Shown piece by piece: positions 1-5,025 of a stretch of 5,030 bases of DNA (position 1 is the stretch's first letter; every line of letters begins with the position of its first letter). The translations under genes and the position numbers were made by a program. The DNA comes from Muribaculaceae bacterium. Lineage in GTDB: Bacteria > Bacteroidota > Bacteroidia > Bacteroidales > Muribaculaceae. The notes under the pieces are model-generated. The model saw only the letters and a list, made by a program, of their open reading frames with translations, was not told the DNA's origin and ran no database searches. The DNA is taken from contig JAEEVB010000183.1 of NCBI GenBank assembly GCA_016287065.1, forward strand, positions 1 through 5,030, read 5' to 3'.

Positions 1-233
1 TGAGCGGCGCTTTCGAGACATCGGCGCCCATCACCATCGAAGATGGCGTGTGGATTGGCGCTAATGCCACGGTGTGCGGTGGCGTGACCATAGGCGAAGG
101 TAGCGTGATAGCGGCTGGCAGTGTGGTCACGAGCGACATTCCTGCAGGCGTATTGGCTGGCGGTGTGCCTTGCCGTGTGATCAGGCCCTTGACCGATGCC
201 GATCGCATTCCCGAAGATCAGATAGAATTCTAA
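1..233 (+). CDS. Hexapeptide-repeat (left-handed beta-helix) O-acyltransferase, 3' fragment
   Basis: The C-terminal 76 residues of a gene that begins left of the window; the reading frame starts at position 3 and ends at TAA 231-233. The visible protein carries hexapeptide-repeat turns with I/V every six residues (ITIEDGVWIGANATV, then GVTIGEGSVIAAGSVV), followed by the DIPAGVLAGGVPCRVIR tail. This ending is typical of the maltose/galactoside O-acetyltransferase (Maa/LacA) and capsule or polysaccharide acetyltransferase branch, which transfers acetyl from acetyl-CoA to a sugar hydroxyl as a trimer. The acceptor cannot be told from this part, and the catalytic His region lies outside the window. 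An internal GTG at 48 is a valine codon within the repeats, not the start. The gene converges on the minus-strand guaD operon. Family assignment is firm; substrate is unknown. Confidence 0.9.
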   Translation, partial: SGAFETSAPITIEDGVWIGANATVCGGVTIGEGSVIAAGSVVTSDIPAGVLAGGVPCRVIRPLTDADRIPEDQIEF

Positions 234-256
234 ACCATATTGAAATATGATATAGC

Positions 257-282
257 AATGGCTCGCTTGATAGCGAGCCATT
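257..282. terminator. Hairpin between convergent genes, probable bidirectional terminator
   Basis: An 11-bp perfect stem (AATGGCTCGCT at 257-267, AGCGAGCCATT at 272-282) with a TGAT loop, 24 bp after the acyltransferase stop and 64 bp beyond the guaD stop. On the plus strand it runs into TTTGTCGTT, a short T-rich tail; the minus-strand tail is poorer. Position between convergent genes supports a shared terminator. Confidence 0.75.
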
Positions 283-345
283 TGTCGTTAATGTGATAGT
301 CGACCTTAATTGGTCAAACAATTAGCATTTAGAATAAAACAAGCC

Positions 346-834
346 CTAATACTTGATTTTGTCGGTTTTCGAGGACCACTTGTTGAGGTGGTCGATAGTG
401 TGCGGGTGGTCGACATGAATGCAAGGAATGTAGTGCATTTCCTGTGGCCTGTCAATATCCTTGTAGATGAAGTTGTCGTCAAAACCGATGTTGGCAGCAT
501 CAATTCTGGTGTTAGCGTAGTAGATGCGTTTCACGCCAGCCCAGTAGAGCGCACTCAGGCACATAGGGCAAGGTTCGCAGCTGCTATAGATGAAGCAACC
601 GTCGAGTTTGAAGTTGCGGCTGATGGCACAAGCACGTCTGATGGCATTGACCTCGGCATGCGCTGTGGGATCGTTGTCGAGTGTAACCGTGTTGCTGCCG
701 GTCGCTATGACTTCACCATCTTTGACGATGACCGCCCCGAAAGGCCCGCCGCCACGGTCGATGTTCTCACTGGCAATGTCGCATGCCATTTTGATGAACT
801 CGCGGTCTTGCTGGGTGATGGTGATAGGTTTCAT
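346..834 (-). CDS. guaD: Guanine deaminase-like protein (cytidine deaminase fold)
   Basis: A 162-residue zinc deaminase, probably converting guanine to xanthine and ammonia in the cytoplasm (purine salvage or nitrogen release). Visible motifs are HAEVNAIRRA, with zinc ligand H59 and proton-shuttling E61, and CEPCPMC, with zinc ligands C89 and C92. The segment FDDNFIYKDID (about residues 118-128) and the short C-terminal tail ending in KY match the Bacillus subtilis GuaD branch better than tRNA adenosine deaminase TadA, and the length fits GuaD (about 156 residues). The start is the ATG at 832-834; no Shine-Dalgarno is seen, as is usual in Bacteroidota. It lies 22 bp after def and is the last gene of the rho-ruvX-def run, with a terminator hairpin beyond its stop (TAG, 346-348). 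Another nucleobase or pterin substrate in this family is possible; the deaminase family itself is certain. Confidence 0.88.
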   Translation of the reverse strand: MKPITITQQDREFIKMACDIASENIDRGGGPFGAVIVKDGEVIATGSNTVTLDNDPTAHAEVNAIRRACAISRNFKLDGCFIYSSCEPCPMCLSALYWAGVKRIYYANTRIDAANIGFDDNFIYKDIDRPQEMHYIPCIHVDHPHTIDHLNKWSSKTDKIKY

Positions 835-856
835 GACAATACAATTAACGCTGATC

Positions 857-1426
857 TCATTTCTTCCTCGGCTTATAGCCCACGGTACGATAATCGAATT
901 GGACTTTGCCGGTGGCTATGTTGTTGAGTTTGCGACGATTGAGTTGCTTGCGGATGGGGGAGATGTGGTCGATGAAGAGTTTGCCCTCGAGGTGGTCATA
1001 CTCATGCTGTACCACGCGAGCCAAATAGCCCTCGATATCCTCGTCGTGCTCTTGCCAGTTCTCGTCGAGCCAGTTGAGGTGAATGCGCGAGTGGCGGGTA
1101 ACATTCTCGTGTACGTCTGGCACACTCAGGCAGCCTTCTTCGCGGGTGACGGTAGGACTGGTCTCGTCGATGGTGAGAATGGGGTTGATGAGCACCATTC
1201 GTTTGTCCTTGAGTTCGGGGAACTTGTCGGCGAGGACATCCACATCGATGTAGATGAGTCGGATGCTCTTGCCTACCTGTGGAGCGGCGATACCGATACC
1301 GTCGGTGGCGTGCATTGTTTCCTTCATGTTCTGAATGAGTTCATTCAGTCCTTCATAGTTCTGGTCAATTTCTTCGGACACCTTGCGCAGCAGCGGGTGA
1401 CCATAGATATATACAGGTAATACCAT
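857..1426 (-). CDS. def: Peptide deformylase
   Basis: A 189-residue peptide deformylase, the metalloenzyme that removes the formyl group from the initiator methionine of nascent proteins at the ribosome. All three family motifs are present: motif 1 GIGIAAPQ (residues 43-50, with I in place of the usual L before AAPQ), motif 2 EGCLSVP (97-103, metal ligand C99), and motif 3 QHEYDHLEG (140-148, metal ligands H141 and H145, catalytic E142). It is about 20 residues longer than the E. coli enzyme, with a basic C-terminal tail rich in K and R. The ATG at 1424-1426 is preceded by CACACAATT, without a Shine-Dalgarno. It lies 9 bp after ruvX and 22 bp before guaD, so co-transcription is likely. No methionyl-tRNA formyltransferase gene lies beside it in this window. 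Confidence 0.97.
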   Translation of the reverse strand: MVLPVYIYGHPLLRKVSEEIDQNYEGLNELIQNMKETMHATDGIGIAAPQVGKSIRLIYIDVDVLADKFPELKDKRMVLINPILTIDETSPTVTREEGCLSVPDVHENVTRHSRIHLNWLDENWQEHDEDIEGYLARVVQHEYDHLEGKLFIDHISPIRKQLNRRKLNNIATGKVQFDYRTVGYKPRKK

Positions 1427-1435
1427 AATTGTGTG

Positions 1436-1855
1436 TTATATGAGACTCTTGCTTTGTAAATAATCGTTGAGAATGATGGTTGCAGCTATGGCATCGACAC
1501 GGTTCTTGTCTTGTCGGTCAGATTTCTTCATGCCACCGTCGAGCATAGCCTGGTGGGCTATGGTGGAGGTGAAGCGCTCGTCGTACATGATGACGGGCAT
1601 CTGTGGCATCTCTTTCTGAAGCCTTTTGACAAATGGCGTGATGTAGCGCATGCTCTCGGAAGGCTGACCATTGAGCTGTGTGGGCTGTCCAATGACGATG
1701 GCCTCGACCGGCTCCTTGGCTACATAATTCTTAATGAAGTCAAGGAGGGTGTGAGTAGGCACAGTGGCAAGGCTGTTTGCGACAATCTGCAAGGAGTCGG
1801 TCACAGCGATGCCGGTGCGTTTGCGTCCGTAGTCGATGCCTAAGATGCGTGCCAT
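1436..1855 (-). CDS. ruvX: RuvX/YqgF family RNase H-fold nuclease (putative pre-16S rRNA nuclease / Holliday junction resolvase)
   Basis: A 139-residue YqgF/RuvX protein of normal family length. The family is linked to 16S rRNA 5'-end maturation in E. coli and to Holliday-junction cleavage in other bacteria; which activity applies here cannot be read from sequence. Visible signatures are the first strand RILGIDYGRKRTGIAVTD with acidic D8, the GQPTQLNG turn (residues 57-64, where many homologues have G-P-DG), YDERFTS with E93, and KNRVDAIAA with D121. These three acidic residues form the RNase H-like metal site. The ATG at 1853-1855 lies 12 bp after the rho stop codon, and its own stop TAA (1436-1438) is 9 bp before def, so it is translated from the rho mRNA. 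No Shine-Dalgarno is evident. Confidence 0.95.
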   Translation of the reverse strand: MARILGIDYGRKRTGIAVTDSLQIVANSLATVPTHTLLDFIKNYVAKEPVEAIVIGQPTQLNGQPSESMRYITPFVKRLQKEMPQMPVIMYDERFTSTIAHQAMLDGGMKKSDRQDKNRVDAIAATIILNDYLQSKSLI

Positions 1856-1867
1856 GCGATAACTCTA

Positions 1868-4048
1868 TTAGTCGTTCATCGTGAGGAGCAGTTCCTCGTT
1901 GCTGCGGGTGCGCTCCATGCGATCCTTGATGAACTCCATAGCCTCGATAGATGTGCGGTCGCTCAAGAAGCGGCGTAAAATCCACATGCGGTTGAGTGTA
2001 TCCTGATTGAGCAGCAGGTCGTCGCGGCGAGTGCTGGACGCCATGATGTCGACAGCGGGGAATACACGCTTGTTGCTGAGTTTGCGGTCGAGTTGGAGTT
2101 CCATGTTACCGGTACCCTTGAATTCCTCGAAGATGACTTCGTCCATCTTGGATCCCGTCTCGATAAGTGCAGTAGCGATGATGGTGAGGCTGCCACCGTT
2201 CTCAATGTTGCGGGCTGCGCCAAAGAAGCGTTTGGGGCGCTGCAAGGCGTTGGCATCGACACCACCTGAGAGTATCTTGCCCGATGCGGGAGCGTTGGTG
2301 TTGTAGGCACGGGCCAGGCGGGTGATGGAGTCGAGCAAAATCACTACATCGTGGCCACACTCTACCATGCGTTTTGCCTTGGAGAGTACCAGTTCGGCTA
2401 TTTTCACGTGGCGGTCGGCAGGTTCATCGAAGGTCGAGGCAATCACCTCGGCATTCACGCTGCGAGCCATGTCGGTCACCTCCTCAGGGCGCTCATCGAT
2501 GAGCAGAATAATCATATAGGTGTCGGGGTGATTCTCTGATATGGCGTTAGCTATATCCTTGAGCAAGATGGTTTTACCTGTCTTTGGCTGGGCCACGATG
2601 AGGCCGCGCTGGCCTTTGCCGATGGGAGCAAACATATCGACAATGCGTGTGGAAATGTTGGGGTGCTGCTTGCTCTCGAGGTTGAATTTCTCGTCGGGGA
2701 ACAAGGGCACGAGGTGCTCGAAGGGCACACGGTCGCGCACGAAACTCGGGAGACGGCCATTAATGAGTTTCACCTCACACAGCGGGAAGTATTTTTCGCC
2801 TTCCTTGGGTGGACGGATGGTACCTTCGACCACGTCGCCCGTCTTGAGACCGTTATTCTTGATTTGTGACTGCGAGACGTAGATGTCGTCGGGCGAAGTG
2901 AGATAGTTGTAGTCTGACGAGCGCAGGAAACCGTAGCCATCAGGCATCACCTCGAGCAGACCGCTGCCGGTGAGAATGCCGTCGAAGTTATAAGGACTTT
3001 CGGGTAAAGCAGGCTCTTCGGGTTGATTCTGCTGGCCTTTCTTGTTTTTCTTCTTTTTGCCTTGAGGCTGCTCTTTCTCTGCCTTTGGCTCTTGGATGAT
3101 GATGGGAGCCTTGGCGGCCTCTTCGGCAGCACGACGGCGCTCTTCTTCGGCCCGGCGGGCAGCCTCTTCGCGTTCTTCTTGTGTGCGGGGCTTGAAAGTG
3201 GGGCCACCGCCTGTGTTGAAGAATGAGTCAAGTGAGACTTGCCTCTTCTCTCGTGATGAGGGATACTGCATCCTGTTGTCATCGGGCATGAAGTCGCCTT
3301 CACCGTTGTAGTCGTCATACATGTAGTAGCCGTCGCCGTCCATGGGTTCCATGTTGTCGTTAAACATGGGGGCGCCTTCGGGCATGTCGTTGGGCATCAT
3401 GCCGTCTTCGGGCATAAAGCCATCTTGTGGCATAAATCCCTCTTCGGGAGCGAAGTCGCCAACGGGTGCCATGTCGGGGGCGATGTTGACGTTCTCGGGT
3501 TGCTCGGGAGATTCCTGAATGTCATTGGTGGGCATGTCGGGCTGGGTCTCGAAGTTGAACGAGGGTGCATCGTTGTTGATTTTCTCGATGCGTTTTCTCT
3601 TGCCTCGGCGCGAAGCTGCAGGAGCTGGGGCTTCGGGCTGATTGTCGGCGGTTTGATCGGGAGCTTCGGGCTCTGCTTTTGTAGCAGCCTCATTGTCGGC
3701 TTGGCCTTCTTCATTTGCCGTAGTCTCTTTTGGTTCAGCCTGATTCTTAGGCTTACGGCCTCTTTTCTTGGGAGCCGCTTTCTCTTCATTGGCAGGAGCT
3801 TGCTCGTCGTTCTTATCTTCGGTAGGTGCAGTTGCTGCATCCTTCTTTTCCTTCTTGGCGGTTGAGCGAGTACGTTTGCGTTTTGGCTTCTCGGGTGCAT
3901 TGGCAGCATCTATGATGGCCTGCTGGTCGAGAACTTGGAACACTAAATCCTCTTTATCGAATGATTCTACTTTCTTGATGCCCATCGATTGAGCGAGCGA
4001 TTTGAGATCGCTTTCGCTCATGGCGTTCAATTCATTGATGTTGTACAT
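1868..4048 (-). CDS. rho: Transcription termination factor Rho with a long disordered insert
   Basis: The ATP-dependent RNA helicase that terminates transcription as a ring hexamer. At 726 residues it far exceeds E. coli Rho (419). Order: Rho_N helical domain (about 4-45); low-complexity insert (about 46-352); cold-shock-type RNA-binding domain (about 353-430) with RNP1-like GYGFLR (371-376); ATPase core with Walker A AQPKTGKT (486-493), catalytic-Glu region LLIDERPEE (515-523), Walker B VVILLD ending at D573, Q-loop region SGGVDANALQRPK (594-606), R-loop region EEFKGTGN (641-648), and a terminal MND. The insert alternates lysine/arginine patches (54-69, 94-101, 147-153, 331-337), acidic Met/Pro/Gly-rich sequence (about 170-260) and a charged helix (288-313). 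Bacteroides thetaiotaomicron Rho is reported to phase-separate through such a disordered region; the same here is inference. Start ATG 4046-4048 gives a complete Rho_N. First gene of the operon. Confidence 0.98.
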   Translation of the reverse strand: MYNINELNAMSESDLKSLAQSMGIKKVESFDKEDLVFQVLDQQAIIDAANAPEKPKRKRTRSTAKKEKKDAATAPTEDKNDEQAPANEEKAAPKKRGRKPKNQAEPKETTANEEGQADNEAATKAEPEAPDQTADNQPEAPAPAASRRGKRKRIEKINNDAPSFNFETQPDMPTNDIQESPEQPENVNIAPDMAPVGDFAPEEGFMPQDGFMPEDGMMPNDMPEGAPMFNDNMEPMDGDGYYMYDDYNGEGDFMPDDNRMQYPSSREKRQVSLDSFFNTGGGPTFKPRTQEEREEAARRAEEERRRAAEEAAKAPIIIQEPKAEKEQPQGKKKKNKKGQQNQPEEPALPESPYNFDGILTGSGLLEVMPDGYGFLRSSDYNYLTSPDDIYVSQSQIKNNGLKTGDVVEGTIRPPKEGEKYFPLCEVKLINGRLPSFVRDRVPFEHLVPLFPDEKFNLESKQHPNISTRIVDMFAPIGKGQRGLIVAQPKTGKTILLKDIANAISENHPDTYMIILLIDERPEEVTDMARSVNAEVIASTFDEPADRHVKIAELVLSKAKRMVECGHDVVILLDSITRLARAYNTNAPASGKILSGGVDANALQRPKRFFGAARNIENGGSLTIIATALIETGSKMDEVIFEEFKGTGNMELQLDRKLSNKRVFPAVDIMASSTRRDDLLLNQDTLNRMWILRRFLSDRTSIEAMEFIKDRMERTRSNEELLLTMND
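3386..3439 (-). repeat. Three 18-bp in-frame repeats in the Rho insert
   Basis: Residues 204-221 of Rho are three tandem hexapeptides: GFMPQD, GFMPED and GMMPND. Related copies lie nearby: DFAPEE at 198-203 and DFMPDD at 252-257. Seen directly in the translation. It suggests local expansion of an acidic aromatic/methionine motif inside the disordered insert, and a place where length may vary between strains. Confidence 0.85.
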
Positions 4049-4232
4049 AAAATAAGTTGTATTCTGATTTTCTTAACGTGTGATGATGTGGCACATGAAT
4101 TTATCGGTTAAGTCACAACCTCAACGGGTTAGATTTTTGAAAACCAAGTTAATTTGAAAAAATTTGGGAAGCCTCTGGGTCTATGTTGCCATTTGGGTTA
4201 TTAATGAAACCGCAGGGGCTGTGTTGAAATTA
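4049..4232 (-). promoter_or_regulatory. Long, C-rich leader of rho mRNA
   Basis: If the promoter at 4237-4267 is used, rho has an untranslated leader of about 180 nt. On the minus strand its first 70 nt (4232 down to about 4162) hold about 21 C and 10 G, including CCCC and three CCC runs, which resembles a Rho loading (rut) site. AGCCCCTG (complement of 4213-4220) can pair with CAGAGGCT (complement of 4170-4177) with one mismatch, followed by a U6 run (4157-4162). A seven-codon upstream ORF, MCHIITR, occupies 4073-4096, and an inverted repeat ATGTG-G-CACAT lies at 4086-4096. E. coli rho is autoregulated by leader attenuation; the same here is inference. Confidence 0.45.
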
Positions 4233-4236
4233 TGTA

Positions 4237-4267
4237 CAAAGGTAAGAAAGTTTTTTGAAATAGCAAA
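4237..4267 (-). promoter_or_regulatory. Bacteroidota-type promoter for the rho operon
   Basis: Read on the minus strand, TTTG (complement of 4264-4267) and TACCTTTG (complement of 4237-4244) are separated by 19 bp. This matches the Bacteroidota primary sigma factor consensus, TTTG at -33 and TAnnTTTG at -7, exactly. Transcription would start near 4230-4233. No equally good match lies closer to the rho start. Confidence 0.78.
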
Positions 4268-4290
4268 ATTATTGTGAAGGATTAGTGGGA

Positions 4291-4310
4291 TCAGTTGTCA
4301 GTTGTCAGTT
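4291..4310. repeat. 7-bp tandem repeat TCAGTTG, 2.9 copies
   Basis: TCAGTTG at 4291-4297 and 4298-4304, then TCAGTT at 4305-4310, all perfect. It lies 24 bp upstream of the rho -33 element, at about -60 relative to the predicted start, so copy-number change by slippage could alter promoter surroundings. That effect is inference. Confidence 0.9.
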
Positions 4311-4314
4311 AAAG

Positions 4315-4332
4315 GTTCTAGATGTTCTAGAT
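4315..4332. repeat. 9-bp tandem repeat GTTCTAGAT, 2 copies
   Basis: GTTCTAGAT at 4315-4323 and again at 4324-4332, perfect, five bases after the 7-bp repeat. Each unit contains the palindrome TCTAGA. Confidence 0.9.
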
Positions 4333-4367
4333 GCGCTGATGGGATGGAGGAGAAATTGTGGAAATGT

Positions 4368-4520
4368 GGGAAAAACGGGAAATTGGTGAAAGTCGCAATG
4401 CCTTCGGCACCGCATACAGGCCTGACGAAGCGGACAAGGCACGCCTTGTCCCTACAGCTTTGCGATTGTCTCGAGCTCTGCGTGGTTGGGATGGATGGGA
4501 AAAAGGGGAAATCATGGAAA
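4368..4520. repeat. Purine-rich direct repeats flanking the palindromic element
   Basis: A 24-nt purine-rich unit at 4368-4391 and another at 4497-4520 agree at 19 of 24 positions; both begin GGGAAAAA, then N, then GGGAAAT. GGGATGGA also occurs on both sides (4341-4348 and 4488-4495). A related piece, GGGAAATGGTGAAAA, lies at 4911-4925. The left and right copies bracket the palindromic core at 4391-4467, as flanks of an inserted or duplicated unit might. Confidence 0.6.
4391..4467. repeat. Nested palindromic element (REP/MITE-like)
   Basis: The outer arms AGTCGCAA (4391-4398) and TTGCGATT (4460-4467) pair with one G-T wobble. Inside lie the hairpin TGCC-TTC-GGCA (4399-4409), the 8-bp palindrome CAGGCCTG (4417-4424) and the inverted repeat GGACAAGGC (4432-4440) / GCCTTGTCC (4443-4451) separated by AC. 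AGC (4429-4431) and GCT (4457-4459) can extend the last one. The compact multi-branched fold resembles dispersed palindromic repeats; no protein frame here is credible. Number of genomic copies is unknown. Confidence 0.65.
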
Positions 4521-4544
4521 TTTATGGATTGTATTTGTTAATTG

Positions 4545-4574
4545 ATTGATTTTGAGCGATATTTAATAGTTTTG
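4545..4574 (+). promoter_or_regulatory. Candidate plus-strand promoter
   Basis: TAGTTTTG at 4567-4574 fits the -7 consensus TAnnTTTG exactly. The -33 element is weak: ATTG at 4545-4548 with an 18-bp spacer, or ATTG at 4541-4544 with 22 bp. It points away from rho toward the candidate RNA. The 8-bp pattern has six fixed bases and could occur by chance in AT-rich DNA. Confidence 0.4.
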
Positions 4575-4618
4575 CATCGTACCGCAAACGTGAGTTTTTG
4601 TGTACTTTCGAGGCATTA

Positions 4619-4704
4619 GCGGGGACAGGATTTCTTTAGACATAAGAACAAAATAACAAAAGGTTGCAAAGAAGCTACAATAATCTTGCGCATGGCGGGG
4701 ACAG
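4619..4704. repeat. GCGGGGACAG repeat pair (third copy at 4989-4998)
   Basis: GCGGGGACAG occurs at 4619-4628 and 4695-4704, and GCGAGGACAG at 4989-4998. The middle copy sits in a hairpin: GGGGACA (4697-4703), loop GAGA, TGTCTCC (4708-4714) with one wobble; alternatively CATGG (4691-4695) pairs with CCATG (4713-4717). GGGGACAG is a core I associate with REP-like repeats in several phyla; that link is from memory and unverified. Confidence 0.55.
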
Positions 4705-4714
4705 AGATGTCTCC

Positions 4715-4745
4715 ATGAATTATCACGAATTAGCCATGAATTGAT
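4715..4745. repeat. Degenerate AYGAATT repeat, 3 copies with 10-11 bp period
   Basis: Units ATGAATTATC (4715-4724), ACGAATTAGCC (4725-4735) and ATGAATTGAT (4736-4745) share AYGAATT. The spacing is close to one helical turn. Seen directly; function unknown. Confidence 0.7.
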
Positions 4746-4773
4746 TTAGATTGACGGCACGGGGAGTTACTCT

Positions 4774-4801
4774 CGCAAAAAGCACAAAAAGGAGCAAAAA
4801 G
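4774..4801. repeat. CAAAAAG repeat, 3 phased A-tracts
   Basis: CGCAAAAAG (4774-4782), CACAAAAAG (4783-4791) and GAGCAAAAAG (4792-4801). The A5 tracts start 9 and 10 bp apart, near helical phase, which can bend DNA. They end directly at the terminator stem and supply its upstream A-run. Confidence 0.75.
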
Positions 4802-4825
4802 CCGCGCGGTGCGCGGTTATTTTTT
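4802..4825 (+). terminator. Intrinsic terminator, possibly bidirectional
   Basis: A 6-bp all-GC stem, CCGCGC (4802-4807) and GCGCGG (4811-4816), with a GGT loop, followed by TTATTTTTT (4817-4825). On the minus strand the same stem is followed, after one base, by five T (complement of 4796-4800), so it could also end a minus-strand transcript coming from beyond the right edge. Confidence 0.75.
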
Positions 4826-4839
4826 ATTGCCACTGGTTA

Positions 4840-4875
4840 CTCGGAGATCTCGGAGTTCTCAGGGGACTCGGAAGG
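4840..4875. repeat. Degenerate 9-bp repeat, 4 units
   Basis: Four consecutive 9-mers, each starting CTC: CTCGGAGAT, CTCGGAGTT, CTCAGGGGA and CTCGGAAGG. The first two differ at two bases; the others are more diverged. The junction holds the palindrome GAGATCTC. Confidence 0.7.
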
Positions 4876-4930
4876 GTTGCGTAGGCGAAGATAAGGGGAA
4901 ATGGGGGTGAGGGAAATGGTGAAAACAAAT

Positions 4931-5025
4931 CGTGAGGAGGTGCCTCATGACCGTTCCGACGGATTATAACGACATAATGCCACACCAAGCGAGGACAGTT
5001 AATTATTCTCGCAGAAGGAGGTGTG
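4931..5025. repeat. Chain of four adjacent hairpins
   Basis: Back-to-back inverted repeats: CGTGAGG (4931-4937) with CCTCATG (4943-4949, one wobble); CCGT (4951-4954) with ACGG (4959-4962), loop TCCG; ATTAT (4963-4967) with ATAAT (4974-4978); and a nested stem CACACC (4981-4986) plus GCGAG (4989-4993) pairing with CTCGC (5008-5012) plus GGTGTG (5020-5025). Gaps between hairpins are 0-2 bases. This could be a structured RNA, a hairpin end of a transposon or a dispersed repeat; the unit may continue beyond the window. Confidence 0.5.

Larger units (their letters stand above)
4581..4825 (+). ncRNA. Candidate small RNA of about 245 nt
   Basis: Three signals line up on the plus strand: the promoter-like TAGTTTTG (4567-4574), a hairpin near the predicted 5' end (4579-4588 with 4597-4605, nine pairs with one bulged C and one wobble, 8-nt loop), and an intrinsic terminator at 4802-4825. 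Between them are an A-rich unpaired stretch (about 4640-4663) and a hairpin with a GAGA tetraloop (4691-4717). I see no open frame longer than about ten codons starting with ATG in the parts I read. It does not show features I recognise of 6S, tmRNA, RNase P or SRP RNA. Inference from signals only; the internal repeats argue for caution. Confidence 0.3.

Noticed and set aside
302..315. GACC-TTAATT-GGTC inverted repeat before guaD stop
   Set aside because: Only four pairs, and it lies beside a much stronger 11-bp terminator stem.
310..1420. Long plus-strand frames (205 and 276 codons) opposite guaD and def
   Set aside because: They lie antisense to two proteins with complete catalytic motifs and translate into no recognisable domain; they are shadows of the minus-strand codon pattern.
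2947..3909. Frames of 146 and 170 codons overlapping the Rho insert
   Set aside because: They read biased low-complexity codons of rho in other frames and strands (Arg/Pro/Ser-rich or hydrophobic runs); Rho is uninterrupted here.
4264..4271. Second minus-strand -7-like box, TAATTTTG
   Set aside because: It matches TAnnTTTG but has no TTTG at the required upstream distance, and its TTTG serves better as the -33 element of the TACCTTTG promoter.
4302..4549. Three overlapping frames of 62-79 codons upstream of rho
   Set aside because: They cover purine-rich repeats and the palindromic element on both strands, lack a family match and have no start signal.
4692..4745. Tiny ORFs MAGTEMSP and MNYHELAMN on the plus strand
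   Set aside because: Fewer than ten codons, no ribosome binding site, and built from the hairpin and AYGAATT repeats.
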